A DNA stretch of 6,559 bases from Desulfocicer vacuolatum DSM 3385 (GTDB lineage Bacteria; Desulfobacterota; Desulfobacteria; Desulfobacterales; SURF-7), in assembly GCA_945870015.1 (NCBI GenBank), contig CAMBQS010000198.1:1-6559 (forward strand), written 5' to 3'. The first letter of the stretch is position 1; each line of letters opens with the position of its first letter. The position numbers and the translations under genes are program-made. The notes beneath the pieces are model-generated. The model worked only from the letters and a program-made list of their open reading frames with translations. It did no database searches and had not been told where the DNA came from. Positions 1 to 5,460 of the stretch are shown here, piece after piece.

Positions 1-26
1 AATAGGTATATGATTCTATATTTATG

Positions 27-49
27 TTGATATATCAATTCACTGAATT
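27..49. repeat. Two abutting AT-rich dyads
   Basis: TTGATATATCAA (27-38) is a perfect 12-bp palindrome. It overlaps by two bases a second dyad, AATTC-ACT-GAATT (37-49). No gene start lies close downstream on either strand and no T-run follows, so neither a specific operator nor a terminator can be claimed. The dyads also overlap the possible gene remnant at 39-113, so they could be chance in AT-rich DNA. Confidence 0.3.
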
Positions 50-113
50 CGTTACAATCTATGTGAATGCACCGGATCAGGCCGGAGATTTTGCTTTTAC
101 CATCCAACTATAA
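39..113 (+). pseudogene. Possible C-terminal gene remnant
   Basis: One frame reads through 25 codons up to a TAA at 111-113 and encodes a segment ending VNAPDQAGDFAFTIQL. Its composition is more protein-like (GCA CCG GAT CAG GCC GGA GAT) than the AT-rich flanks. The frame is open only back to a TAG at 3-5. Its sole ATG (24-26) has no Shine-Dalgarno sequence at a workable distance, so a functional 29-residue peptide is unlikely. A broken 3' end of a larger beta-strand-rich protein is the simplest reading. I do not recognise the family, and chance is a real alternative. Confidence 0.2.
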
Positions 114-136
114 AAACGCTTGTAAAACGCTTACAA
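113..136. repeat. AAAACGCTT direct repeat with overlapping dyad
   Basis: AAAACGCTT occurs at 113-121 and again at 124-132, an 11-bp offset of about one helical turn. The second copy lies within an inverted repeat, TTGTAA (120-125) - AACGC - TTACAA (131-136). This looks like a binding site for a dimeric regulator. It resembles LacI/GalR-type operators (TGTAA...TTACA), but its 5-base centre is odd-length, so it is not a canonical member. It lies about 240 bp upstream of the hydrolase start. Function is inferred only. Confidence 0.35.
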
Positions 137-262
137 ATTAAGAGATTTAAATTCCGGTGTCAAGTTTTATCCTTGGGTTTTCATGGTTAATTATCAAAAA
201 GATCGATCCTGAATCCTTCTGCATTGAATATCCGGTTCTTCTCGCATGGAATGACCGGCCAA

Positions 263-288
263 GAGCTATGTTTCTGAGCTATGTTTCT
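263..288 (+). repeat. Perfect 13-bp tandem duplication
   Basis: GAGCTATGTTTCT is present twice head to tail with no spacer, at 263-275 and 276-288. The last base of the second copy is the first T of a TTGACA hexamer, so the duplication sits immediately upstream of the probable -35 element of the hydrolase gene. It could be a paired regulator site or a recent replication-slippage duplication. The sequence alone cannot decide. Confidence 0.6.
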
Positions 289-316
289 TGACATCGAATC
301 GATATTTTGCAACCAT
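288..316 (+). promoter_or_regulatory. Probable promoter of the hydrolase gene
   Basis: A perfect -35 hexamer TTGACA (288-293) is followed after 17 bp by AACCAT (311-316). This is a weak -10, keeping only the A at position 2 and the final AT. The spacer holds an 11-bp dyad, ATCGA-A-TCGAT (293-303), where a bound repressor would block polymerase. The placement, about 60-85 bp before the start codon, and the lack of another good candidate favour it. The poor -10 suggests low or activator-dependent activity. Confidence 0.35.
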
Positions 317-375
317 AAAAAGAAAACAGGTTTTTTCCACATTCGGCATATACCACACCAGAATGGAGAAAAATA

Positions 376-1173
376 ATGAATTTATCTCATATTGATTGTT
401 CTAAACTGGACAGGCCGGAAGTGTCCGGCTATCTGTTTCATCCCCGGCCGGATACGGCGGGCTTTTCCTCTTCAACGCCGGACATCCGGATTCCGGTAGA
501 AGAGGGTATCGCAGTCGGGGCAAAGTTTCACATTGCGGATAAGTCATCACCGAATATTCTATTTTTTCATGGAAACGGCGAGATTGTCTCTGATTATGAT
601 GATATGGCGGATCTGTATCATCGTATGGATATGAATTTTCTCCCGGTAGATTACCGGGGATACGGAAAGTCAGATGGATTTCCGACCGTTACCTCCATGC
701 TGCGGGATGCGCACATGATTTTTCTGTTTGTTAAAGAATGGCTGGATCAGAATAATGTTTCAGGGCCTCTTGCGGTTATGGGACGGTCTCTGGGAAGCGC
801 GTCTGCTCTGGAGATAGCAGCATCTTATCCGGATCAGATTTCCGGATTGATCATCGAAAGCGGTTTTGCATTTTCGCTGCCGCTCATGAGGCTTATTGGA
901 ATCGATGTGGACACTCTTGGAATCACCGAAGAGGATTGTATTGGGAATCTCTGCAAGATGAAAAAAAATCAAAGACCCACGCGGATTATCCACGCGGAGT
1001 TCGATCATATCATTCCTTTTTCCGATGGTGTTGCATTATATGAAGCCTGTCCGGCCCAGGACAAAATGATGATAAAAATTTCCGAGGCGGATCACAATAC
1101 GATTTTTTATTATGGCAGAGATCTGTACATGAAGACGATAAGCGATTTTCTGCACAATGAAAATTCGCCTTGA
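376..1173 (+). CDS. Alpha/beta hydrolase (serine hydrolase)
   Basis: A 265-residue cytoplasmic hydrolase of the alpha/beta fold, without signal peptide or membrane helix. It has the oxyanion-hole loop HGNGE (65-69), the strand-loop VDYRGYGKSDG (91-101) and the nucleophile elbow GRSLGS with Ser138. Asp210 (in EFDHIIP) and His240 (in ADHNTIF) are the likely acid and base of the catalytic triad. The pattern resembles the BEM46/ABHD13-like group of uncharacterised hydrolases, which act on ester, thioester or amide bonds. The substrate cannot be read from the sequence. The start is supported by TGGAGA at 364-369, six bases before the ATG. The gene stands alone, with its own probable promoter, and converges on the FHA gene with 18 bp between the stops. 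All catalytic motifs are intact, so the fold call is firm and the function open. Confidence 0.93.
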   Translation: MNLSHIDCSKLDRPEVSGYLFHPRPDTAGFSSSTPDIRIPVEEGIAVGAKFHIADKSSPNILFFHGNGEIVSDYDDMADLYHRMDMNFLPVDYRGYGKSDGFPTVTSMLRDAHMIFLFVKEWLDQNNVSGPLAVMGRSLGSASALEIAASYPDQISGLIIESGFAFSLPLMRLIGIDVDTLGITEEDCIGNLCKMKKNQRPTRIIHAEFDHIIPFSDGVALYEACPAQDKMMIKISEADHNTIFYYGRDLYMKTISDFLHNENSP

Positions 1174-1191
1174 ATCGCTGGAGCTGCCCCC

Positions 1192-1905
1192 TTATTTCTT
1201 TTTAAAGGTAAACTGCATTTTCAATGAACCGATTTCAAGCAGATCATACTCGTTCAGTTTTTTCGCTCCTTTGATGGTTTCATCATTTATTTTGGGTTTG
1301 GCCATGCCGCCTACATAACTGATATAATAACCATCGGGTCTTCTGCTGATCGTGGCTGCATTTTTCCCGGTCAGAAGTCCGCTGATAACAATATCCGAAG
1401 AGGGGTCTTTTCCGATTTTCGTCATTTTTTTGGTCAGGATCACGTCTTCAGTTTTGCCGGACAGATCCGACAGCATCCCGATCGGGCCGACGTTGTTTAA
1501 TCCCGGATGAAGGTCAGCGGGCATCGTGGAGGCAAGCATTTTCCGATGTTTTTCCGTGTCCATGATCATGGTCTGGTCCATCCCGGCATTTGCCGGAGAC
1601 GGTTTTTTCTCATTGTCTGCATATCGGAATTCAAGGGAATGTTTGCCGATCGTGATGACATCTCCATGGTTTAAATAATGGGATTTGACAAGCTGTTCAT
1701 TCACAAAAGACCCGTTCTTGCTTTGAAGATCGGTAAACAGAAATCCATCTCCGATCGAATCGATTTTTGCATGATTCCCGGATACGGCAAGATTTTCAAT
1801 CACAACATCGTTGGATTCCCGTCGCCCCAACGTGATGGATGATCCTTTTTCAAGGGGATATTTGCGAACAACCTCTTCTTTAAATTTAAGGATTAAACTG
1901 GGCAT
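1192..1905 (-). CDS. Tandem FHA-domain protein (phosphothreonine reader)
   Basis: A 237-residue soluble protein with two FHA folds; FHA domains bind phosphothreonine peptides. FHA1 (about 3-97) has the complete signature: Gly27-Arg28, Ser42-x-x-His45 and Asn64-Gly65. A linker of about 45 residues contains DQTMIM, with Thr112 a candidate phosphosite. FHA2 (about 141-235) keeps the fold pattern (IGKDPSSDIVI, then NAATI, then IGSLKMQF) but has Lys166 for the usual Arg, no Ser-x-x-His and no Asn-Gly, so it probably does not bind phosphothreonine canonically. The ATG at 1905 is chosen because GAGGTG (1910-1915) lies just before it; a TTG at 1932 in the same frame has no such support. It is the last gene of the kinase-phosphatase-FHA block, 55 bp after the phosphatase stop. 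Its likely role is effector or adaptor of the adjacent kinase; partners are unknown. Confidence 0.92.
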   Translation of the reverse strand: MPSLILKFKEEVVRKYPLEKGSSITLGRRESNDVVIENLAVSGNHAKIDSIGDGFLFTDLQSKNGSFVNEQLVKSHYLNHGDVITIGKHSLEFRYADNEKKPSPANAGMDQTMIMDTEKHRKMLASTMPADLHPGLNNVGPIGMLSDLSGKTEDVILTKKMTKIGKDPSSDIVISGLLTGKNAATISRRPDGYYISYVGGMAKPKINDETIKGAKKLNEYDLLEIGSLKMQFTFKKK

Positions 1906-1918
1906 GCTCCACCTCTTT
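1906..1918 (-). promoter_or_regulatory. Ribosome binding site that sets the FHA start
   Basis: Read leftward, the sequence AAAGAGGTGGAGC immediately precedes the ATG at 1905. Its GAGGTG core matches the anti-Shine-Dalgarno tail well. The alternative TTG at 1932 lies upstream of this site and has no comparable purine run, so translation should begin at 1905 and the protein is nine residues shorter than the longest frame. Confidence 0.75.
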
Positions 1919-1944
1919 TCTATGAATGTCAATAAAATGAATAT

Positions 1945-1957
1945 ACCCTGATAGGGT
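1945..1957. repeat. Small dyad between phosphatase and FHA genes
   Basis: ACCCT-GAT-AGGGT is a perfect 5-bp inverted repeat with a 3-base centre, lying in the 55-bp gap between the phosphatase stop and the FHA start. As RNA it would form a short hairpin just after the phosphatase stop. It has no following U-tract, so it is not a standard terminator. It might modulate message stability or serve as an operator half-site, but it may be chance. Confidence 0.3.
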
Positions 1958-1960
1958 TTG

Positions 1961-2794
1961 TTATCTGTTCATAATGATTTTTCTGATTTTGATAAACCGA
2001 TCGATCAATTTTTTCAAATGGAAAATGATCGACCGGTTATTTCCTATTCTGATCACGATCAGGGTGATATTGTCTTCTCCGCCCCGGTCGTTTGCTATCT
2101 GGATCAGGTTGTCACAGGTTTTCCGGGGAGAACAGCTTATGGCAATGTCCCGGATTTCATCAGGCTTGACCTTGTCACTCAGTCCGTCCGAACAGATAAT
2201 CAGAATATCATCCTTATAGATTTGCAGTTCAGACAAATCCGGTTTTACGGTTTCACTGATCCCCATTGCTCTGGTGAGAACATGATTGAAGTTTTCACTG
2301 ATTTTCCGGGCATTGTCCGGATGAAGTGCCTTATGTTCCGCCTGAACCGTATGCAGAACAGACAACAGATCGATTTCACCATTGCGGATCAGATAAACCG
2401 GACTGTCGCCGACATTGGCGATGATCGATGTATTTCCTGCAAAAAGGACAGCCGATACCGTCGAACCCATTCCACGCAGTTTTGGATTCTTTTCAGAAAG
2501 CTGGTACACACTTTTATTTGCCAGATGAATACCGGACAGCAGACGGTTGCCATCCTTGGAAAGCGTTTGATCCAGGTCTTCGAGTTCCTCTGCTTTTTCA
2601 TCCTGTTGAAACCGATCCATATATTCATTGATCGTATCAACCACGATTTTGCTGGCAACCTCACCGGCCGCATGACCACCCATGCCATCGGCAACAATAT
2701 ACAGCCCGAGTTCATCTTTGATACTGAAACGATCCTCGTTCCCTTTTCGTTTTCTGCCGACATCGGTTAATCCGGCGGATTGAATCACAACCAT
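1961..2794 (-). CDS. PP2C-family Ser/Thr protein phosphatase
   Basis: A 277-residue soluble metal-dependent phosphatase of the PPM/PP2C (Stp1/PrpC) family, expected to remove phosphate from Ser/Thr residues modified by the kinase encoded just upstream. The family motifs appear in order: GNED (18-21), DGMGGHAAGE (36-45), GMGST (108-112), GDSPVYL (129-135), SDGLSD (202-207) and GGEDNIT (238-244). The metal-binding acids Asp21, Asp36, Asp203 and Asp241 are all present, so it should be active. Pro132 replaces the Arg usual in GDSR. A basic tail (about 254-277) extends past the catalytic core. The ATG at 2794 lies 11 bases after the kinase stop, and its ribosome site AAAGGG (2802-2807) overlaps that stop, indicating translational coupling and balanced synthesis of the two opposing enzymes. 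No transmembrane segment is seen, so it should act in the cytoplasm. Confidence 0.95.
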   Translation of the reverse strand: MVVIQSAGLTDVGRKRKGNEDRFSIKDELGLYIVADGMGGHAAGEVASKIVVDTINEYMDRFQQDEKAEELEDLDQTLSKDGNRLLSGIHLANKSVYQLSEKNPKLRGMGSTVSAVLFAGNTSIIANVGDSPVYLIRNGEIDLLSVLHTVQAEHKALHPDNARKISENFNHVLTRAMGISETVKPDLSELQIYKDDILIICSDGLSDKVKPDEIRDIAISCSPRKTCDNLIQIANDRGGEDNITLIVIRIGNNRSIIFHLKKLIDRFIKIRKIIMNR

Positions 2795-2805
2795 GAGTAT
2801 GCCCT

Positions 2806-5346
2806 TTATCCGGTTTTCCGTTTGGCGATCAACGCATCGATTGCATTCCCAAGCTGTCTCAGGTTTGCAGATAACATAGAAGCCTTTGGAAATCTGCTGT
2901 TCGGATCTTTCTCCAGCGTTTTGTTAATAATTTTTACCAGTGGTTTCATTATCTTAGGGTTGATTTTTGAAGGATCCGGATGAGGGATGTTCAGGATCTG
3001 GTGCATCAATGCTGCCGGACTGTCCCCGGTAAAGGGAACCCGGCCTGTCAGCAATTGAAACATCATGACACCGGTTGAAAAAATATCGGATCGTCCATCC
3101 ACCTTATGTCCGGAGATCTGTTCCGGAGACATATAATAAGGCGTTCCCTTGACAATGCCGGTTTTGGTTTGTGAACTGGCTGTGATCCGCGCGATTCCAA
3201 AATCGGTAATTTTAATGGCTCCGTTTTTCATCAGCATAATATTGGCCGGCTTGATATCCCGGTGTACAATTCCTCTCTCATGGGCATAGTCCAGGCCATC
3301 GGCAATATCGGCTATGTAATCGATAATTTTTCGTATGGGAAGAAGCTTTCCTTTTTTGGTATATACCTGAAGGTCTTCACCATCCAGATACTCCATGGCG
3401 ATATAAGCCAGATCCTGCTCTTCTCCGGCATCATAGATGGTGACAATATTGGGGTGAGACAGGGTGCCGGCGCTTTCCGCTTCCCGGAAAAATTTCGCCT
3501 TCATCTCCTTTGCTTCTTCAGGATCGAAATCATCCGTAAACCGATAGGTTTTGATGGCAGTTGTCCGGTTGATTCTGGGGTCCTTTCCCAGATAAACAAC
3601 ACCCATTGCACCTTTGCCCAGTTGCTTGATGACTTCATATCGTCCCATGGTAGGACGGGTTTCCGATCCTTCCAGAAGGAGATTGCCATCCGATCCGGAA
3701 CCACCCAGGAATCCATCGCCAAATACCATGGTTTCGCTGGCCTTGATCAGTTTTTTCTTCTTCTGTTCAACATCCTTGAATTTCTTGTCATGTTCTTCAA
3801 TATATTCGTACACGGAAACCGCTTTGTTGAACTGTCTTTTTCTCTCATAGTCCAGGGCCAGGTTGTAAAGGACTTCTTTCATCTCCTTATCCACAGGGAC
3901 CTTCCGGAATTTTTCAAGCGCCATATCCAGCATGCCCTGACTCTGGAAAGACAGCCCCAGCATCCGGTTGGTTTCGGCGGATTCTCCTTCCACTTTTTCT
4001 TTTCGTGTTTCCGTAATGAAATATTTTATGCTGATCACCCCGATATAACCGATCACAAGCTGGGTAAGGGGATAGACAACGTGTATCCAGAACCCATTGA
4101 TCAGGAAAAAATATAAGGAAAGACCGATCATAGCTGTCAGCATGAACCAGAAAAGCAATCCAGCAGTCAATGCCTTTAGTCTGGGGAAAAGCAGGATGAG
4201 TAAAAGTCCGACCAAAACAATCAATAATAATTCAACGGCGGTCGCCCAGGAGGGTTGATGAATAAACTGCCGGCTCAGCATGGTCCATACCGCATTTGCC
4301 GTAAGTTCTCCGACCGGCATGCTGGGATCGGTCGGCGCACTGAATGGATTCATGATGCCGGCAGCAGAAGTGCTCACCAGCACCAGTTTGTTTTTCAGCA
4401 CATTTTGTGAGATTTTGTCGTTTAACACATCGTAAAAAGAATATTTTTTAAAGGTATTGCTGGGACCCTTGAAATTGACCATCATCCCGCAGTCCATGCT
4501 CATGGGAATCTCAATATCCCTGATCCGGATCGAGGAACCGATATCCACCTGAACCTGATCCTGTTTCACATCCAGATATTCAATCAGCAAGGTCAGGGCA
4601 TAGGAGGGTATGAACAGCCCCTGATATTCATAAATCAGTTGTTCTTTCCGGGTCGTTCCGTCAAAATCACTTGAGAAGTTGATGTGACCGATCCCCCGGC
4701 TTGAATTGAGAAAAGGCAAAATGGGCAGGATGATTCCTGCAGCCTTGGGGCAGCTCAGGTCTTCAGGAATTTTGACATTTGCAAGGGAAAATGGTTCGAT
4801 CAGGGAATTCTGATCATCTTCAGGCTGAGAATGGAGAGAACCCACTTTAAAAAAAACCGGCAGTACAATTTTATCGGAATGCTGCATAGCCAATGCCAGT
4901 TCCCTGTCATTATCCAGACGAATGCGGGCTTCTTTCAGCGCATTCAGAAGCATTGCAGCAGGTTCCCTGGATGTATCCGGATAGACCTGTAGAAAAATAT
5001 CTTCAATTTTTTGTAATTCATCCAGGCCTGCATGTTCTTCCGGTTCACTGTAGATAATGTTCAGGCCGATTACTCGGGGAGATGCGGAGTTGATTTTTTG
5101 AATTCCTCTAGCGAGAACGGATCTCGGCCATGGCCATCTTCCCAGCTTCTCAATCGAGCTGTCGTCAATATCCACAATCACGATCTCGTCAGGAGGCGCT
5201 GGATCGCTTTTCATGTTGATTTTCAGATCATAGAATTTCAGCTCCAGCATATCCAGGAACTCAAGCCGGACCAGTCCGATCACCAGGAAAAAGAGTGTGA
5301 TGAATATACCGATGGAGTGTGTTGGATGTTTTTTCAGTAGGTTCAT
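2806..5346 (-). CDS. CHASE2-TPR transmembrane Ser/Thr protein kinase
   Basis: An 846-residue membrane receptor kinase. A helix (about 12-28) leads into a periplasmic CHASE2 sensor (about 30-360), recognisable by IVIVDIDDSSIEKLGRWPWPR near its start and by INFSSDFDGTTR and the NKLVLVSTSAAG strand. Three membrane helices follow (about 369-388, 394-415, 420-444), then a TPR-like segment (about 457-520) and a polar linker. The cytoplasmic kinase is at 570-835. It has the glycine loop GKGAMG (577-582), Lys599, Glu622, HRD (695-697) with Asn702, DFG (715-717), activation-loop threonines 727, 729 and 735, SPE (740-742), Asp754 and Arg818. All catalytic residues are present, so it should be active. 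CHASE2 ligands are unknown. A TAG directly before the ATG at 5346 excludes an upstream start; the ribosome site is weak. It heads the block with the phosphatase and FHA genes and has a promoter in the gap upstream. Confidence 0.95.
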   Translation of the reverse strand: MNLLKKHPTHSIGIFITLFFLVIGLVRLEFLDMLELKFYDLKINMKSDPAPPDEIVIVDIDDSSIEKLGRWPWPRSVLARGIQKINSASPRVIGLNIIYSEPEEHAGLDELQKIEDIFLQVYPDTSREPAAMLLNALKEARIRLDNDRELALAMQHSDKIVLPVFFKVGSLHSQPEDDQNSLIEPFSLANVKIPEDLSCPKAAGIILPILPFLNSSRGIGHINFSSDFDGTTRKEQLIYEYQGLFIPSYALTLLIEYLDVKQDQVQVDIGSSIRIRDIEIPMSMDCGMMVNFKGPSNTFKKYSFYDVLNDKISQNVLKNKLVLVSTSAAGIMNPFSAPTDPSMPVGELTANAVWTMLSRQFIHQPSWATAVELLLIVLVGLLLILLFPRLKALTAGLLFWFMLTAMIGLSLYFFLINGFWIHVVYPLTQLVIGYIGVISIKYFITETRKEKVEGESAETNRMLGLSFQSQGMLDMALEKFRKVPVDKEMKEVLYNLALDYERKRQFNKAVSVYEYIEEHDKKFKDVEQKKKKLIKASETMVFGDGFLGGSGSDGNLLLEGSETRPTMGRYEVIKQLGKGAMGVVYLGKDPRINRTTAIKTYRFTDDFDPEEAKEMKAKFFREAESAGTLSHPNIVTIYDAGEEQDLAYIAMEYLDGEDLQVYTKKGKLLPIRKIIDYIADIADGLDYAHERGIVHRDIKPANIMLMKNGAIKITDFGIARITASSQTKTGIVKGTPYYMSPEQISGHKVDGRSDIFSTGVMMFQLLTGRVPFTGDSPAALMHQILNIPHPDPSKINPKIMKPLVKIINKTLEKDPNSRFPKASMLSANLRQLGNAIDALIAKRKTG

Positions 5347-5383
5347 CTATAATTTGAGTCGCCTGTTTTCGATATAAGGCATG

Positions 5384-5402
5384 ATCAGAATTTGAATCAG
5401 AA
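5384..5402. repeat. Direct heptamer repeat in kinase leader
   Basis: ATCAGAA occurs at 5384-5390 and 5396-5402, 12 bp apart, between the predicted kinase promoter and the kinase start. Two copies on one face of the helix could be a regulator site, but the repeat is short and AT-rich. The rest of the 114-bp gap shows no hairpin-plus-T-run terminator for the upstream regulator gene. Confidence 0.2.
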
Positions 5403-5426
5403 CATGGGAATCTGTAAACTGAATGG

Positions 5427-5455
5427 AATATAACATGATATGGTCAACAAGTAAA
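5427..5455 (-). promoter_or_regulatory. Sigma-70-like promoter for the kinase operon
   Basis: Read leftward, TTTACT (5455-5450) is followed by exactly 17 bp and then TATATT (5432-5427), which matches TATAAT at five of six positions. The three bases before it are TGT, giving an extended -10 (TGnTATATT) that compensates for the moderate -35. Transcription would start near 5420, leaving a leader of about 75 bases before the kinase ATG. It begins only a few bases after the regulator stop codon, so kinase genes may also receive read-through from the iron operon. Confidence 0.5.
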
Positions 5456-5460
5456 GGAAG

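Noticed and set aside
122..135. Catabolite-responsive (CcpA/LacI-type) operator
   Set aside because: The TGTAA...TTACA arms fit, but the centre has an odd length and the even-length CG-centred core is missing; the family is also not expected to act as CcpA in this kind of organism.
1..375. Small RNA, tRNA or CRISPR repeats in the left intergenic region
   Set aside because: No cloverleaf, no regularly spaced repeats and no strong promoter-terminator pair are visible; only the short dyads and repeats listed.
1174..1191. Bidirectional terminator in the convergent 18-bp gap
   Set aside because: No stable stem followed by a T-run could be found on either strand; termination may occur inside the opposing genes or be factor-dependent.
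1906..1932. TTG start giving a nine-residue longer FHA protein
   Set aside because: The extra residues precede the ribosome site and do not belong to the FHA fold; the ATG at 1905 is directly preceded by GAGGTG.
1931..1960. Internal promoter for the FHA gene (TATATT in the gap)
   Set aside because: No acceptable -35 lies 16-18 bp upstream; read-through from the kinase promoter is the simpler explanation.
1958..2770. 270-codon open frame on the + strand opposite the phosphatase
   Set aside because: It is antisense to a gene with all PP2C motifs, has no recognisable domain and no ribosome site, and its openness follows from the codon use of the real gene.
3262..4116. 284-codon open frame on the + strand opposite the kinase
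   Set aside because: It mirrors the conserved TPR and kinase region of the real gene and shows no protein family features of its own.
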